Notes under the pieces: generated by a model
Databases searched by the model: none
What the model was told of the DNA's origin: nothing
What the model saw: the letters and a program-made list of their open reading frames with translations, nothing else
Part shown: in pieces, positions 46,892-58,700 of the stretch
How positions within the stretch are numbered: the first letter of the stretch is position 1
Layout of the letters: the number at the start of each line of letters is the position of its first letter
Assembly: GCA_013398295.1 (NCBI GenBank)
Contig: VZSF01010126.1
Coordinates: 496,398-560,397 of the forward strand
DNA length: 64,000 nt
From: Chionis minor
Lineage: Eukaryota; Chordata; Aves; Charadriiformes; Chionididae
Direction: 5' to 3'
Translations under genes and position numbers: made by a program

Positions 46892-49800
46892 GTATTTGTG
46901 GCTTTAAACAGCTCACTTGTACTACTGTGTCTTTTTTTGTATATGTTTTTACAAAAACATATTGGAAGTTTCTGCAACGGAAAAGCTAGATGTTTAAGTT
47001 CTGCATAAGTTGTTGTCCTTGTTGCTTCTGTTAAAATAGCCTGTCTGAAGTATGAGATTGTTTTGCTTTAATTGCTTCCTTGTATATCTGAAAATAAACT
47101 CTGCATTCTGTTATTTAAGAATGTGTTTTATAAATCTGAGCCAAAGCTTCTTTTGCTAATTGAAAAGTTCCATAGTATGAGAACTTGAAGTTGTAAGAAA
47201 GTTATGAGTGCCTACATAATTTGCGTTAAACTGCTATCCTTGCAAAGCATAAAATTCTCATTGGAATTTAAAAGCCTTTTGAATATCACTTCCTAGTAAC
47301 AAAAAGCATTGCTTCCTGAAAATGACAAGAGGCCTTGCTTTTGTTTCCTAAAATCAGAAGAGACAAAGTTAACTGCTAGGGTTTTGTAATACTCTGTCAA
47401 AAAGACTTGCATAACTCAGGAAATGAAAACTTGTCCTATTTAGTCATCAGTGTTATTGAAAAAATTTGTCTTTTCAAACGTATTTGTGTGCAATGCAACA
47501 AAGATATTTCGGAATGTCAAAGGTATAATATCTTTAACTGATCTGCAGGTATTACTGGTTCTAAATAAATGTTACAGCACGCAGCCTTTCAGCTGTTTGA
47601 GTGCAATGAAAAGTTGTGATGTTCTTTGCACCTGTATTCTAGAAAGTGATCTTTAAAGACCTCTAAAGATCTTCAAAGATCACTTTCTGATTTTTCCCTG
47701 AGTTATGTGGGCTCTAAATGATGGAGTAAGAGAGAGCTTGAAGCTTCTTAAAATACTGCATTCCACATGTCTGAATAGGCTGCACCTTTATGAAAAGCAA
47801 GCTTCACCAAAACAAAATCTCAAATACAAGATTTATTCCAATATATCTATTTTAAAACCTCTTCCACTGTAGGTGGCTTCCAAATGGCAAAATGTAAAGT
47901 CTGTTCTGGTGGATGATTTTATTGGCTCTGGAAGTGAGCAACTGTTACTGCTTTTTAAGGATGACTCCAATACAGACGTGTTAAGTACATTCAAAATAAC
48001 GGATCTTGGAGAGGTCAACTATGCAGTAAGTTCAGCTTGCCTTTTCTCAGTGACTCAGCCTGTGCTTACTAAACTAAGAAAACCTTAACAAATCATTAAA
48101 GTATCAGTGCAAAGTGAAATTGGATGCATGCTGTGAAATGCCCGGAAGTTTGGATACCATGTTCCCGGCTGTAATCATAGAATAATTTCTTCAGATAACT
48201 TATTTTACTCCTTTGATAGTATCAACATTCTTTTGGGAAAATAAGCTAAGGTGCTTGAAAATGTTTCACATATGTAACAGGTTTGCTACAATGCTTACCT
48301 TTTGGCTAAGAACTCTTAATTAAGGCCTTAGTGCTTGTTAATTATCTTCTGATAATTGGGTCTTGCCATTATGTGCTATCAAACTCTAATTGCTTTCAGA
48401 AAATAAGATTTTTTCTTTTAAATGCATACTGTGATTCTGCTGGTTTTCAGTATTTTCCCCCCCATTTTTATAATGCTGTACCTTACTTTCAGCTTTTTAG
48501 TTAATTCAGGGGTTTGTTTTTGTTTGGTTTTTTAGAGTGGTATTAATTATAAACATGATCTTCCTGCTGCAGAAGGACTGCAAGAGAATGGTTTGCTTAC
48601 TGTCCGAGCCCTTGAAACGAGATTACAGGTTTGTACTCATTAGTTCTGCCCTCATATTTTCTCCAAATTACTTTTCTGTATCATTATATTATCTAAAGGG
48701 TGAGGTTAATGATACTGTTTTTATTGAATAAGTGGTTCAGGGAGAAGACAACGTTGCTAAATATCCCTTCTTGAATCAGTGGTAGTGTGTGTTTCAGTTC
48801 TCTCAGTTGTTAAAAATGCATGTGGGTAATTGGGAAGTTCTAATTTAATTTTAATTAAAACTTTGAGATAATACTGAAGCTATCCTGTCAAAGCTTCGTA
48901 ACAGTAATTTTACTTATAGATGTTTAAATACCAGTTTCATAAAATTAGAACACTTACTTCTTTTATTCCACATTGAATACTTTGAGATAGTGGTTCCCAG
49001 TGAGTGCTGATGAATGTCCGTTAATCCTAAAAATAAAGAGCGTTATGGTCTGTTTCTTTATCCACAGACTTCAATCAAGCTGGCTTTTACTTTTTGCCCA
49101 AATTAGTGACTGCAGTTATTTCACCACCTGCTGATGTTTTTCCTGCTCTTACTAGCAGTTTTTTAAGGATAATAAACACACAGTAGGTGAAGCTAAAATG
49201 TATCATTCTTTTAATTATCATCAATTATAAAACAATCTGGGGAAAACTTACCAAAATCCAGGTAATCAATGCAATATATTAGTGCCTTTCTTCCTTTCTT
49301 CATCCTGTTAGTAAGCACCCAGCATACTCTCCATGATGTGTGTTGGCCTATACCAAATGAGTAATAATTGACATGAATATTTTATTTTTTTTTTAAAAGG
49401 CTTTAGGAGATAAGATAAATCTCAAATTGAGTCAATGATGTGAGGCTATTTTTTAATTTGCTGAGTGCTTTAAGTATGAGATAGGAGGTAACGATTCCTG
49501 TCATTTGAGAATTAGTGAAACTTGAGTAGGATACAGTGGCAGTTTTATCCCCAGCCTTTAAAAATGAATCAGATTAACTGGCAAAAGTTTAGTACTAGAA
49601 GAAGAGGAAGTCCATGACCCATTAAGAAAAGACTGAAAAAGAAAGGACTTTTTTAGTTCTAATTACAAGAGAGATGTGTAAAGAGATATGATACATCTTC
49701 CAAAAGATAAAAGCTGTTGTTTGGAGAACACTAGACAACAGTTTTTTTCCTTCCTAGAAAGCACAGAAAAGTAGAGGTTGGATTAATTGTGAGGGCCTCT

Positions 49801-52768
49801 TGAGGTCTCTTCCAACCCTGCATTCTTACGCTTCTTCAGTTTGCACGTTGGAGGCCTATTGGTTTTTACATGCATAAATGCAAGCGTCCTTCCAAAAGTT
49901 TTTTTTTTCCTGTTTCTGGATTCTTTTGGGTCATCATATATTTTAAAATCAATTTCTTTGCTGCTGCATTCTTTCCTTACTCAATCATTTGTTGCTTCTT
50001 CCACTGTTGTAATGAAGACTGGCCACCCTTCCGTTGATGGCTATATGTTCTATGTAACTATGTTCTATTACTTTGTTCTTTTAATACACCAACTGGCTTT
50101 CAGCAGTACAGCTCTGTGAATCTGTGTTAGGATCAAATGAATAGTCTGTTTTGCACATTCTACCAGTTCTGCTGGGAACAAGCCACTGGCTGGAAATTTC
50201 ATGTATCATCTGCTGATAAAAGTTCTTCTCACAGACACAGAATCCTTCATAAGCCCTTATTTATTATAAGATCATTTAGATCTTTAATTTTCAAAGCCAT
50301 GTGGTAACGCAAGCATTGTAAGCAAATTGAAAATCTTCCTATGTTTTAATGCTGTAAATCTTTGAAATTGTCATGCTGATGAATTTGGAAGTAGGTGCAG
50401 ATATCACCTTTCAACCTTACTGTTGCTTCATTGTTGAGATCCCCATTGTTCTATTTCCCTGAACAGTGAAGTACTCTTGCTGTTTTTTGCTACCCGATGT
50501 ATAATTGAATTTCAAGGATGACTGTTTTGATGCAATACTGTATGGATCCTGCTTAGCTTGGGAATTTCCAACTGTTATTTAGCCTTGGAGTGGTGCATCT
50601 TGATATTTATCATCAAAATTCAGTTCTTCTAGCAATTTGCAATCAAGTCATGTTTTGACAGTCTATAGAATCTCATCTTTTAGGGCAGAATGAAATAGCA
50701 GGTGCAGCCCTTTTTCATACCTCTGTAGCTTGCCTCTCATTTCACATCTGTGCTGCTGTTTATTAGCCATGTGACAACTCTGGCAGGACTGAATTGTAGT
50801 CCCCTGCACAGAAGTAGACTGCACTTAAACACAGAAATACATACAAGTTGTGTTTTGCAGGAAGTGAAATTGACAAACATATCAGTCTGTGCATTTTTAA
50901 GGTGCTCTGTTTATCTTGTGTACAGTCTTTTGTGCCTAAATCCAGCCTTTTCTGCTCTGATTTTTTTTTTTTCTTCAACACTCATTTTGGTATCTGAAGA
51001 AGATGACTTCCCTTGGCAGAACACTGCAGTTACATTACAACAGTTGAGGTGACAGGATTTCTCATGGTTTTAGTTAGCTGTTCTGGCAGAAATACCATGA
51101 GTTAAAAGTGTCTTTTTATGTCCACTGATCTGTTCTTCCCCTAAGTATTTAACAGTTTTGTGAGAATTATAATGCCAAATTCTTTTACCTTTGATTAACT
51201 TTGACTTGGTTTGCTTGTTTTGAGGCAGGTATTTTTTTAGTTCTTACTGCCGATTTATTGAATTGCTGCAATGTTTGTTTTCTTCTCATTCTGATAATGC
51301 TGATTTGGCGGTGGGTAGAAAGTTATTCAAGAAATGTTCTGTACATCTGATTTTTATTACTATTTTTAGTGTAAGTTTTAAGTACTTATTTTTCATCTGT
51401 TGTTATGGATTGGCCCATTTTGGTTTTGATGTTTTTTCATAAGGCAGTGGTGTTAGAACAAGATGATCTTTAAGGTCCCTTCCAACCTAAACCATTCTAT
51501 GATTCTAAGGGATTTTGGTCACTTGAAAAACATAGAACCAGTTCTTTCCCTATGAGCAGCTTCAGCCTATAGATCTCTGAATTAATTATGTTTCCCTCTG
51601 GCTTTTCTGTCTATTTGTTCCGTTCTGCCATTGTCCCAATATTTTTTAGTCTTCTCAATCATGAATCCTCCTGTCCATTTTTCTGTCCTTTGTAAAAGTG
51701 CCGCAGTTCTTGGCTCAGTAGTTTTAGTTCTGTATGTATGGCTATTAATTTATTTATGAATACTGCAACATGAATTGCAATGTGTCAAAGCACTTGGCTG
51801 TTCTACTTGCTACTAAGCCTCTGTCTTAATTTGCTTTGCTTTTGACAGTGATTCAACTGTTCTGTTCATGCTGGATTTACTCACAGCTGTATTGTGTTTG
51901 GCTCTGGACTGCCTTGTTTTTATGTTAATGTTTATTTTCTATTTTAAGGTGATCCAGTTTTATTTTCTTAGTTTCCCAGTGAAAAGATTGTGACTTCTGC
52001 TGATGATGGTCGCGCAGTGCATCTTGGTATATGGCAGAAAGGATGTGCATGTCACTTATTCCAGAGAGAGTTGTTGGGGGGGGGCACTACCCAGTCTTGG
52101 GTTTGCCATGTGGTAAAGTTCAGGTCTCTTTTTTGTGTTGCTTTATGTGGAAAAAGGGCTTGCAAAAGTCAGATTGGTCAGCAAGCATACATCAGTGAAT
52201 CTTCAGCCATTTTTGGCTGCTCCTCAGTCTGTGCTTCCACGTTTGCTTTCTGTTTCTCAGTGTTTTATTCAGGAGTTGCTTACCAGTGGGAGTAAGTAAT
52301 GTTTTGGTATTCTGATTACCTTGATTAGGAAGGTATTGTAGAATCATCTTTGTTCTTAACTCTTCCTTTTCTTCTTCTGACTCAAGTCTGGCACTGGATT
52401 ACTGCTTGGAATCTGGTACTTACGATGCATGGTTTGATAGGTGGCAAATAAATTTTTTTGCAGAACTACTTATGGTGAGTGCTACTTGCTCTAAATGCCT
52501 TTTGCCATTGCAGCTTGAGGAGATGGCATCACTTTGCTTGCATGAAGTGCTTTTTATTCAGGTTTTTATTCAGTTGCTTATGTTTGATCCTGATTTGGTT
52601 TTGGGGGGAATTTTTGGCAGGTGTTGGGGAGGGAAGTTTGTTTCTGCATTCCATTTGTGACCTTTGTTCTCTCCTTGGCAGCACTGGACTTCTCAGGATC
52701 TTGCTTTCCAGAGAATAGCTTTTGAGAAACTTTCTTAAAATCTAAGAACCTGGTGCTGGCATGCTTCT

Positions 52769-52799
<31 letters not shown>

Positions 52800-55700
52800 A
52801 CTGAGACATAACCTGCATGTGTCTCTGTTTGTAAAACTCAACTCTTCTACTTGACCAATAATGAATAAAAGTCTTGAGAAGAAATTGCAACTGATATCAG
52901 TGGAAAAGTGAAGTACAAATAATAATGAAAAGGCTGAATGTCTACATAATCTGATAAAATTTACCTTAGAAGTTCATTTTAAACTCTAGGCCAAGATTCT
53001 TAGATTGATATTTTGGCAGCAGAGTAGCTTGACTTTTTTAAACATTTTTTAAAAGGATTACTTGAGGAATGCCAGGATCTTGACTTGTGATACTTCTATA
53101 AAAATGGAAAGCTGAAAAGAGATCTTGGTAGCTTCAATATCAATTCTTATTTGCAGTTGACCTAAGCATAAGTCTAATGATCATTTTTATCTTTTACAGG
53201 CTGGTTGCACCTCTGTTCGAGAGCTACAGCAGCATTTAGGACTCAAAAGGAGAGTTATTCTTGAATCTTGCAGAGCATTAATAGATCTTGTTGAAGAAAG
53301 AACCCATATTCTACCAACTGCAAAAGAGGTAAAATGCAGGAGAGAGTACAGGTCACTTCTGAATTCTGCCAAGCCATTTGTAGAGGGTGCTTCCCTCAAC
53401 CCCTCGTTACTTTCACCAGTGGGGATTGCTACTGTCAAAACTCATTAATCTGCTTTTTAAGTCTGCTTCATTACCCTAACCTGTCAATGTATGTAGATAA
53501 GAGTAAATTTAGTTGTCTTTACTTGAAATTGATTTGCACAATACCATCTGATAACAGAGTTATATGGAAGAGTAACCTCAAGCAAAGAGTTAGTAACATG
53601 CTGTGGAGGGAGTGTACAGTCTTAATTGGCACTTAATTGAATGTCTAACATGTTGCGAAAAATGAGCTGTCATAGATGTGTGTAAGCAAAACTGATTTTA
53701 TAGTGGGGGCGGAGTGAACTGTGGTCTGAGAAGGTGATGCAGGTTGGGAAAATGTTACCTTAATATGTTGCTCAAAAGAAGCTTCGTCATTTACTTGAAA
53801 TGGAGTTGGTCTCCCTTTCAGCTAATGTTGTGGTACCTTTCAAGACAGCCAGGTTTAGACAACAAAATTTTGAGCAATTAGTGCCGTAATATAAATAAAT
53901 TCTTGTACCTTAAATCTTCTTTGGACTATTGATTTTATGACAGTTCAAAATTTACATGTGATGTTTACAAGGAGAAGAATGAGTTGTGCTTCTTATATCA
54001 TGTGTTTTAAGAAAATGTAATTCTATCTTTTGAATCTATTGTAGAGAATAAACTAGTTTATACAGCTTTCATTTTATGTATCTTAAAAGCACTTCCTGCA
54101 ATTCTTTGGTAAAACAAGAAGTAATGCTGTATAAAAAGAACTAATACCTCCACTTATTTATCTAAAAAAAACGTTTTTCTGTAAGGAAGGTCTTGTCTCT
54201 CTCTGGGATGATGTAGAAAATCCTCCTCATTCTCTTAGTAAAGAGACATCATTGGCGTCTAAAGTCCCAGAGCACTTCATAGAGAAATTGTGGCAGCGTG
54301 TTGTGGGTGACAGCTTGGTGGTTGGAGTAAAACTAACTGAATCATATTACTTGTAAGTATATATATTTAATGATTTCATTGAGTAATTTTATAGAAACTC
54401 AATTTGCAGGTTAACCTCTGAAGTAGCAAGAGTGGATTTTTGAGCTTTGAACTTTCTCATTTTGAACATCTGTATATAAAGTGTCTCAAGTGTGGGTTTT
54501 TGTCAGTATTGTTGCTGCTGCTTGTCTCTCTCTCTAGCACTGTGCAAAAAAATAGCCAAAAGTCAGTTGAGTCAGTATACCAACATCATTACTGGAGTCT
54601 ATTTACAACAGAGTTTTCTCTGGCAAAAATTAGGATTCTTTATAGTCTGTGTTGACATAGCTGTGCTGACATCAGTATGTGGTGTAGATAAAGCTCTGTC
54701 TTGGCTGTATGGTTTCTGATGCCTTACTCTTAACAGCTTGCCATTCATAAAGAGTGATTTGCTTAAGGAAGTGCAAAAGAAAACACTTTATATTCTCTGA
54801 TCAACTTAATGAATACTCAGATTTTGAATTGAATTGTGCTACTGTCAAATATCCAATCAAAATATTTGCTAAGCTTATGTATCGTGTAAATTCTGTGGAA
54901 GGATCACCACACAATACTTAAACCTTAAAAATTATTTTTTGTATTGTTTATTATTGCCTTTAAAAATTGTTTGGTTTACCTCTTCATTTTAATTGCTCAG
55001 TTCTAATTGTAAATACTACTTATGTCATTTCCCCCTTACAGGGAAGGAATTAATTTGGAACGCAGTTTAAAAAAAACAGGATTACACAAAACATAAATTT
55101 ATGATGTGCATTGTGTAATGTAAACTTTGGTGGAGTCAGAAATTACCTTTTGACCTATATTCCCACAAGCAGTGTAGCTGAGACGGTGTTAGGGTAAGCT
55201 TAAAGACTACTGATGCCACTGAAAATCATTCAAGTGGTTGTGAGGGACCTGACCTGTTATGCCCTTTGGCCATTCTGCTGGAGCTGCGGGTATATTATTT
55301 CTCAACTGCCAGATTGCTGTAACTTTACAAGAAAGTTGACCTCATCTTCTTGACAGCCTCTGTTAGAGCCACCGAGGCAAGAGATTGTTTTTGTCTTTCC
55401 AGTGTTTATTCTTTTAGCTTTGATGACGACTTCGGCTTCAAAAATGAAACGCTTAATTCCTGTATAGCTCCAGAAATCCTCAGAAGATTTGGAACTGTTC
55501 GCTAAAAACCAGCAGCAGTACTGCCCTCTCCCCCATTTTTACAGTTGAGAAAAGATCTGTGAAGATGAAGTAATTTGTCAAAGGTTACCTGTTAGGCTAA
55601 CAGCAGAACGTAGGTCTTCTGGGCTCCAGTTCAATACTGTATACAATGACCTCTGTTTTGGGGGAAAAGCGCTTGCTTTCTTTCCAGCCCCAACCCTGTA

Positions 55701-58700
55701 AGTCTTTATTGATTATTTTTGTGATTCCTTCTAATGCAAGATTGCAGTGATGTTTTAAATTGCATTGTGAGGTGGTGATACTTCTCCATACAGAAAATGA
55801 GACATTCATAAGACTTTCAGATGTCAGAGACATCTTGAAACTGAATTGATTGACAGTTAGAAAGTTAAGTATTTTATAATAAATTATAAGTGTCATAGAG
55901 TATCTGCATGGGTTGTGTGGAATTTTCAACATTTTCTAGGTGAATTAGACATCCAGATTCTTTCAGTTGAAATGAAGCATCTAACTCCTAGAACCTCTTA
56001 GAAAATTCAGTCCACGTGTTGAAAATCTTTATACTAAACTTAGATAAAATCATGATTTGAAGGACTTAGACTCGTTGCGCAGTCTATGACTTAACCTGGA
56101 ATGATATTGGAGTTTGTGGTATTCTTAAATGTCTGTATATATCTGCAAAGTTCTGGTTATTTGTCAGAAGGTAGAATACAAATTAGGAGTGCAGTCATCT
56201 TATATGGATTTTCACAGGTCACTGAGTGATGTCAGTTTATCTTTAGTGATGGATCAAGACTTCTCTTCGATTTCTCCAGTTATCGAGTGTCGAAATAAAA
56301 TCATTAAGCTGAACAAAGCCTTCTCAGCATTGGCTGTTTCCCCGTGTCAAATTGAGCCTCCTCCAAAAAAGATGAAATTGGACTCTCATAGCAAGAATGA
56401 TCTGAAAAAAGAGTTTCCTAAGAGATGTTCAAAGGTTCAGCTGGATGGAGCAAAGACAGTCATTGCTGTTACCAGCCTTGCACCATTATTGGCATTTCAT
56501 CGTATATGTTGCATAGTTCTTCTACATATGAAGAAACAAAAACGTCGGAACGATAGTATACAGGAGAGCAAAAAGATCACTGTACTCTGTGGGAAAATTT
56601 TGTTAAGTCTGGAAGATATTTCAAATGGAAAATATTCAGTAAAGATGCTAAGGGATAATAGTTACTGTACAGGTAAATGGATTTATATTACTTAGATTAT
56701 AAAAATATGGTTGAAACTTCTGTTTAGGCAATTCCAAGCTAAGTCGTCAAGGTGTAATCATATCTGTGCCTTTGAACATGAACTGCATAGATCTGTTGGT
56801 AATTAAAAGCTGAGTGAAATGTGAGACAGAACAGTTTTCAAAATGGGGAAAAATGCTAAGTGAGGTGCTGTAAGGTTTTGTGCTACCATTGGTGCTGAAG
56901 TGTATCTGTAAAGGTTAATTTGAAGATAATTCTGAGTACAGAATGCTGAAGCCTGCATTTTTTTCTATACACAAGATGCTGTTGATTATATTAAGATTTT
57001 TTTAATGTTATAGTATTACCTTTTAAATAATACCAAAGTAATTGAAGCTTTTCCTCATCTACACATCTCTTAAGGTCACTTATTTTTCTTTCTTGTAATA
57101 TTGCTGATTGAATTGATTTTTAAACTGGGCTTACACTTATGTAGCGAAATATCCTTTTGATCATTTGCAATGAATTTTAATATCTTTCTTCCTTTAATCC
57201 TGTATCATTGACTAAAGCCAACATGTCACCTTACTATCACAGGAGGCTATTAATAGTTGTCTTTTGCCAAAGTGGTATTTATCTTTACAGCTTTCATTAT
57301 ATAGGTGGGGCTCTGTTAATCAGCCAACTATTTTGCTTCACAGAAGTAGGTATAAGAATTTAGGTGAGAAGAAAATTCCCAAAGAACACGTGAACACAGG
57401 TGCAAACTCTTCACATATAACTGGGAGTGTTAACCAAAAATCTAAACACATTTAATGTATGCAACATGATCAACATATTTAGGTCAAATATGTTTTTACT
57501 GTATTTTCTTGCAGGTTCCATGGAAGATATACTTGCTGTCCTTGCAGTATCTGTCAGATTCTCCTTTCAGATTGTGTCTTCTGACTGCACATTAACTCCA
57601 GTAAATTCATGGTTACTGGGAGAAATGGAGTGCACACCATTTAAGGAATGCCATGACAACATATTCTGTCATAAAGCAGGAAATGTGTACGGTACAGTTT
57701 TTAACTGGACCCTGAAAAATCCATTTGAAGGAGTTCTAACGTTATTTTGCAGGTAAAACTTCTCAAAAAAGCATAGGCTATATTCATCTTGCATACACAC
57801 TTTTTTTATCTTTACACTGTTTCTTAGTGGTACCATAAACAGCCAAAATGATAACCAAGAGGCTTCCAATAGGATGATATGATAACCATCAGCAATAACA
57901 GAATTATTTTCAAATCAGAATTGTGGCAGAACCTGAACTGCATTGTTTAATTTTCTCTAGGCTAGAACACTGAATTACAAATAAGTCCACCCTTCATTAA
58001 TATCTGCTTGGTACTCTTTCTTTTGTTTGTTTCACTGTATCATAATTTTATATTAATTTTTCTATATTATTCTTAGAATAATATATAGTTTTTCTTCAAC
58101 ATGTGTTGATTTAAGAAGCATTCCTTAAAAAAACTCAACCAAACAACAAACCCCAAGTTATGCTAAAATTTAAATTTATTGCTGTGTCATTTTGTAGTTT
58201 AGTACTGCAACATAAATTTAATCTAATTATGTACATGTTTCTGATATATTCTTCTCTACTATGATTTTGAAAAGGAAATAATCTGAAGAGTTCCAGTAAT
58301 TTTTCTTTTGCAGATTCTTGGACAAATGTCTATAAAATTTCCTAAACCAGGAAAATTTACAAGTTAATAATACTGCCATAACTTACGATTTAGCTGGATA
58401 AGGCTAACAACATAAAAAATAACTTCTCAAGTATTGACAAATATTGCCTGTCCTGAAGAGTTCAAGCTAAAAAATAAAAGAAAGAAAAGGTATATCTCTT
58501 AAGAGTTTCTAATTTATAGTGATGTTCAATCTCTTACTCAAATTAGGAGTTGATTTCCTTCATAAAAGAACTTGTAAAAGGAAAGGCTGAATGAAGTGTT
58601 TAAGAAACCAATCAGTAAAATTTTAAGCCTCGAGACTCTTGGTTCCTTTTGAAAAGTTAGCTTACTTGGTACTATTCACTTTTGATCCAATATTGCATTA

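Larger units (their letters stand above)
48629..53199 (+). other. FANCB intron 3, longest internal intron
   Basis: 4.6 kb between coding exons 3 and 4. Contains two CR1 3' ends (49760-49835, 51450-51509), a G8-9 run near 52077 and a T23 run at 52776-52798. Short ORFs such as 51990-52295 match nothing I recognise. Confidence 0.65.

Noticed and set aside
46892..47008. C-terminal extension of the first FANCB exon (hydrophobic tail)
   Set aside because: It is intron read-through past a good donor; the next exon continues the protein in phase.
51990..52660. ORFs of 101 and 84 codons in FANCB intron 3 as possible extra exons
   Set aside because: The flanking exons already join in phase with a full-length match to the family, and these translations resemble nothing known.
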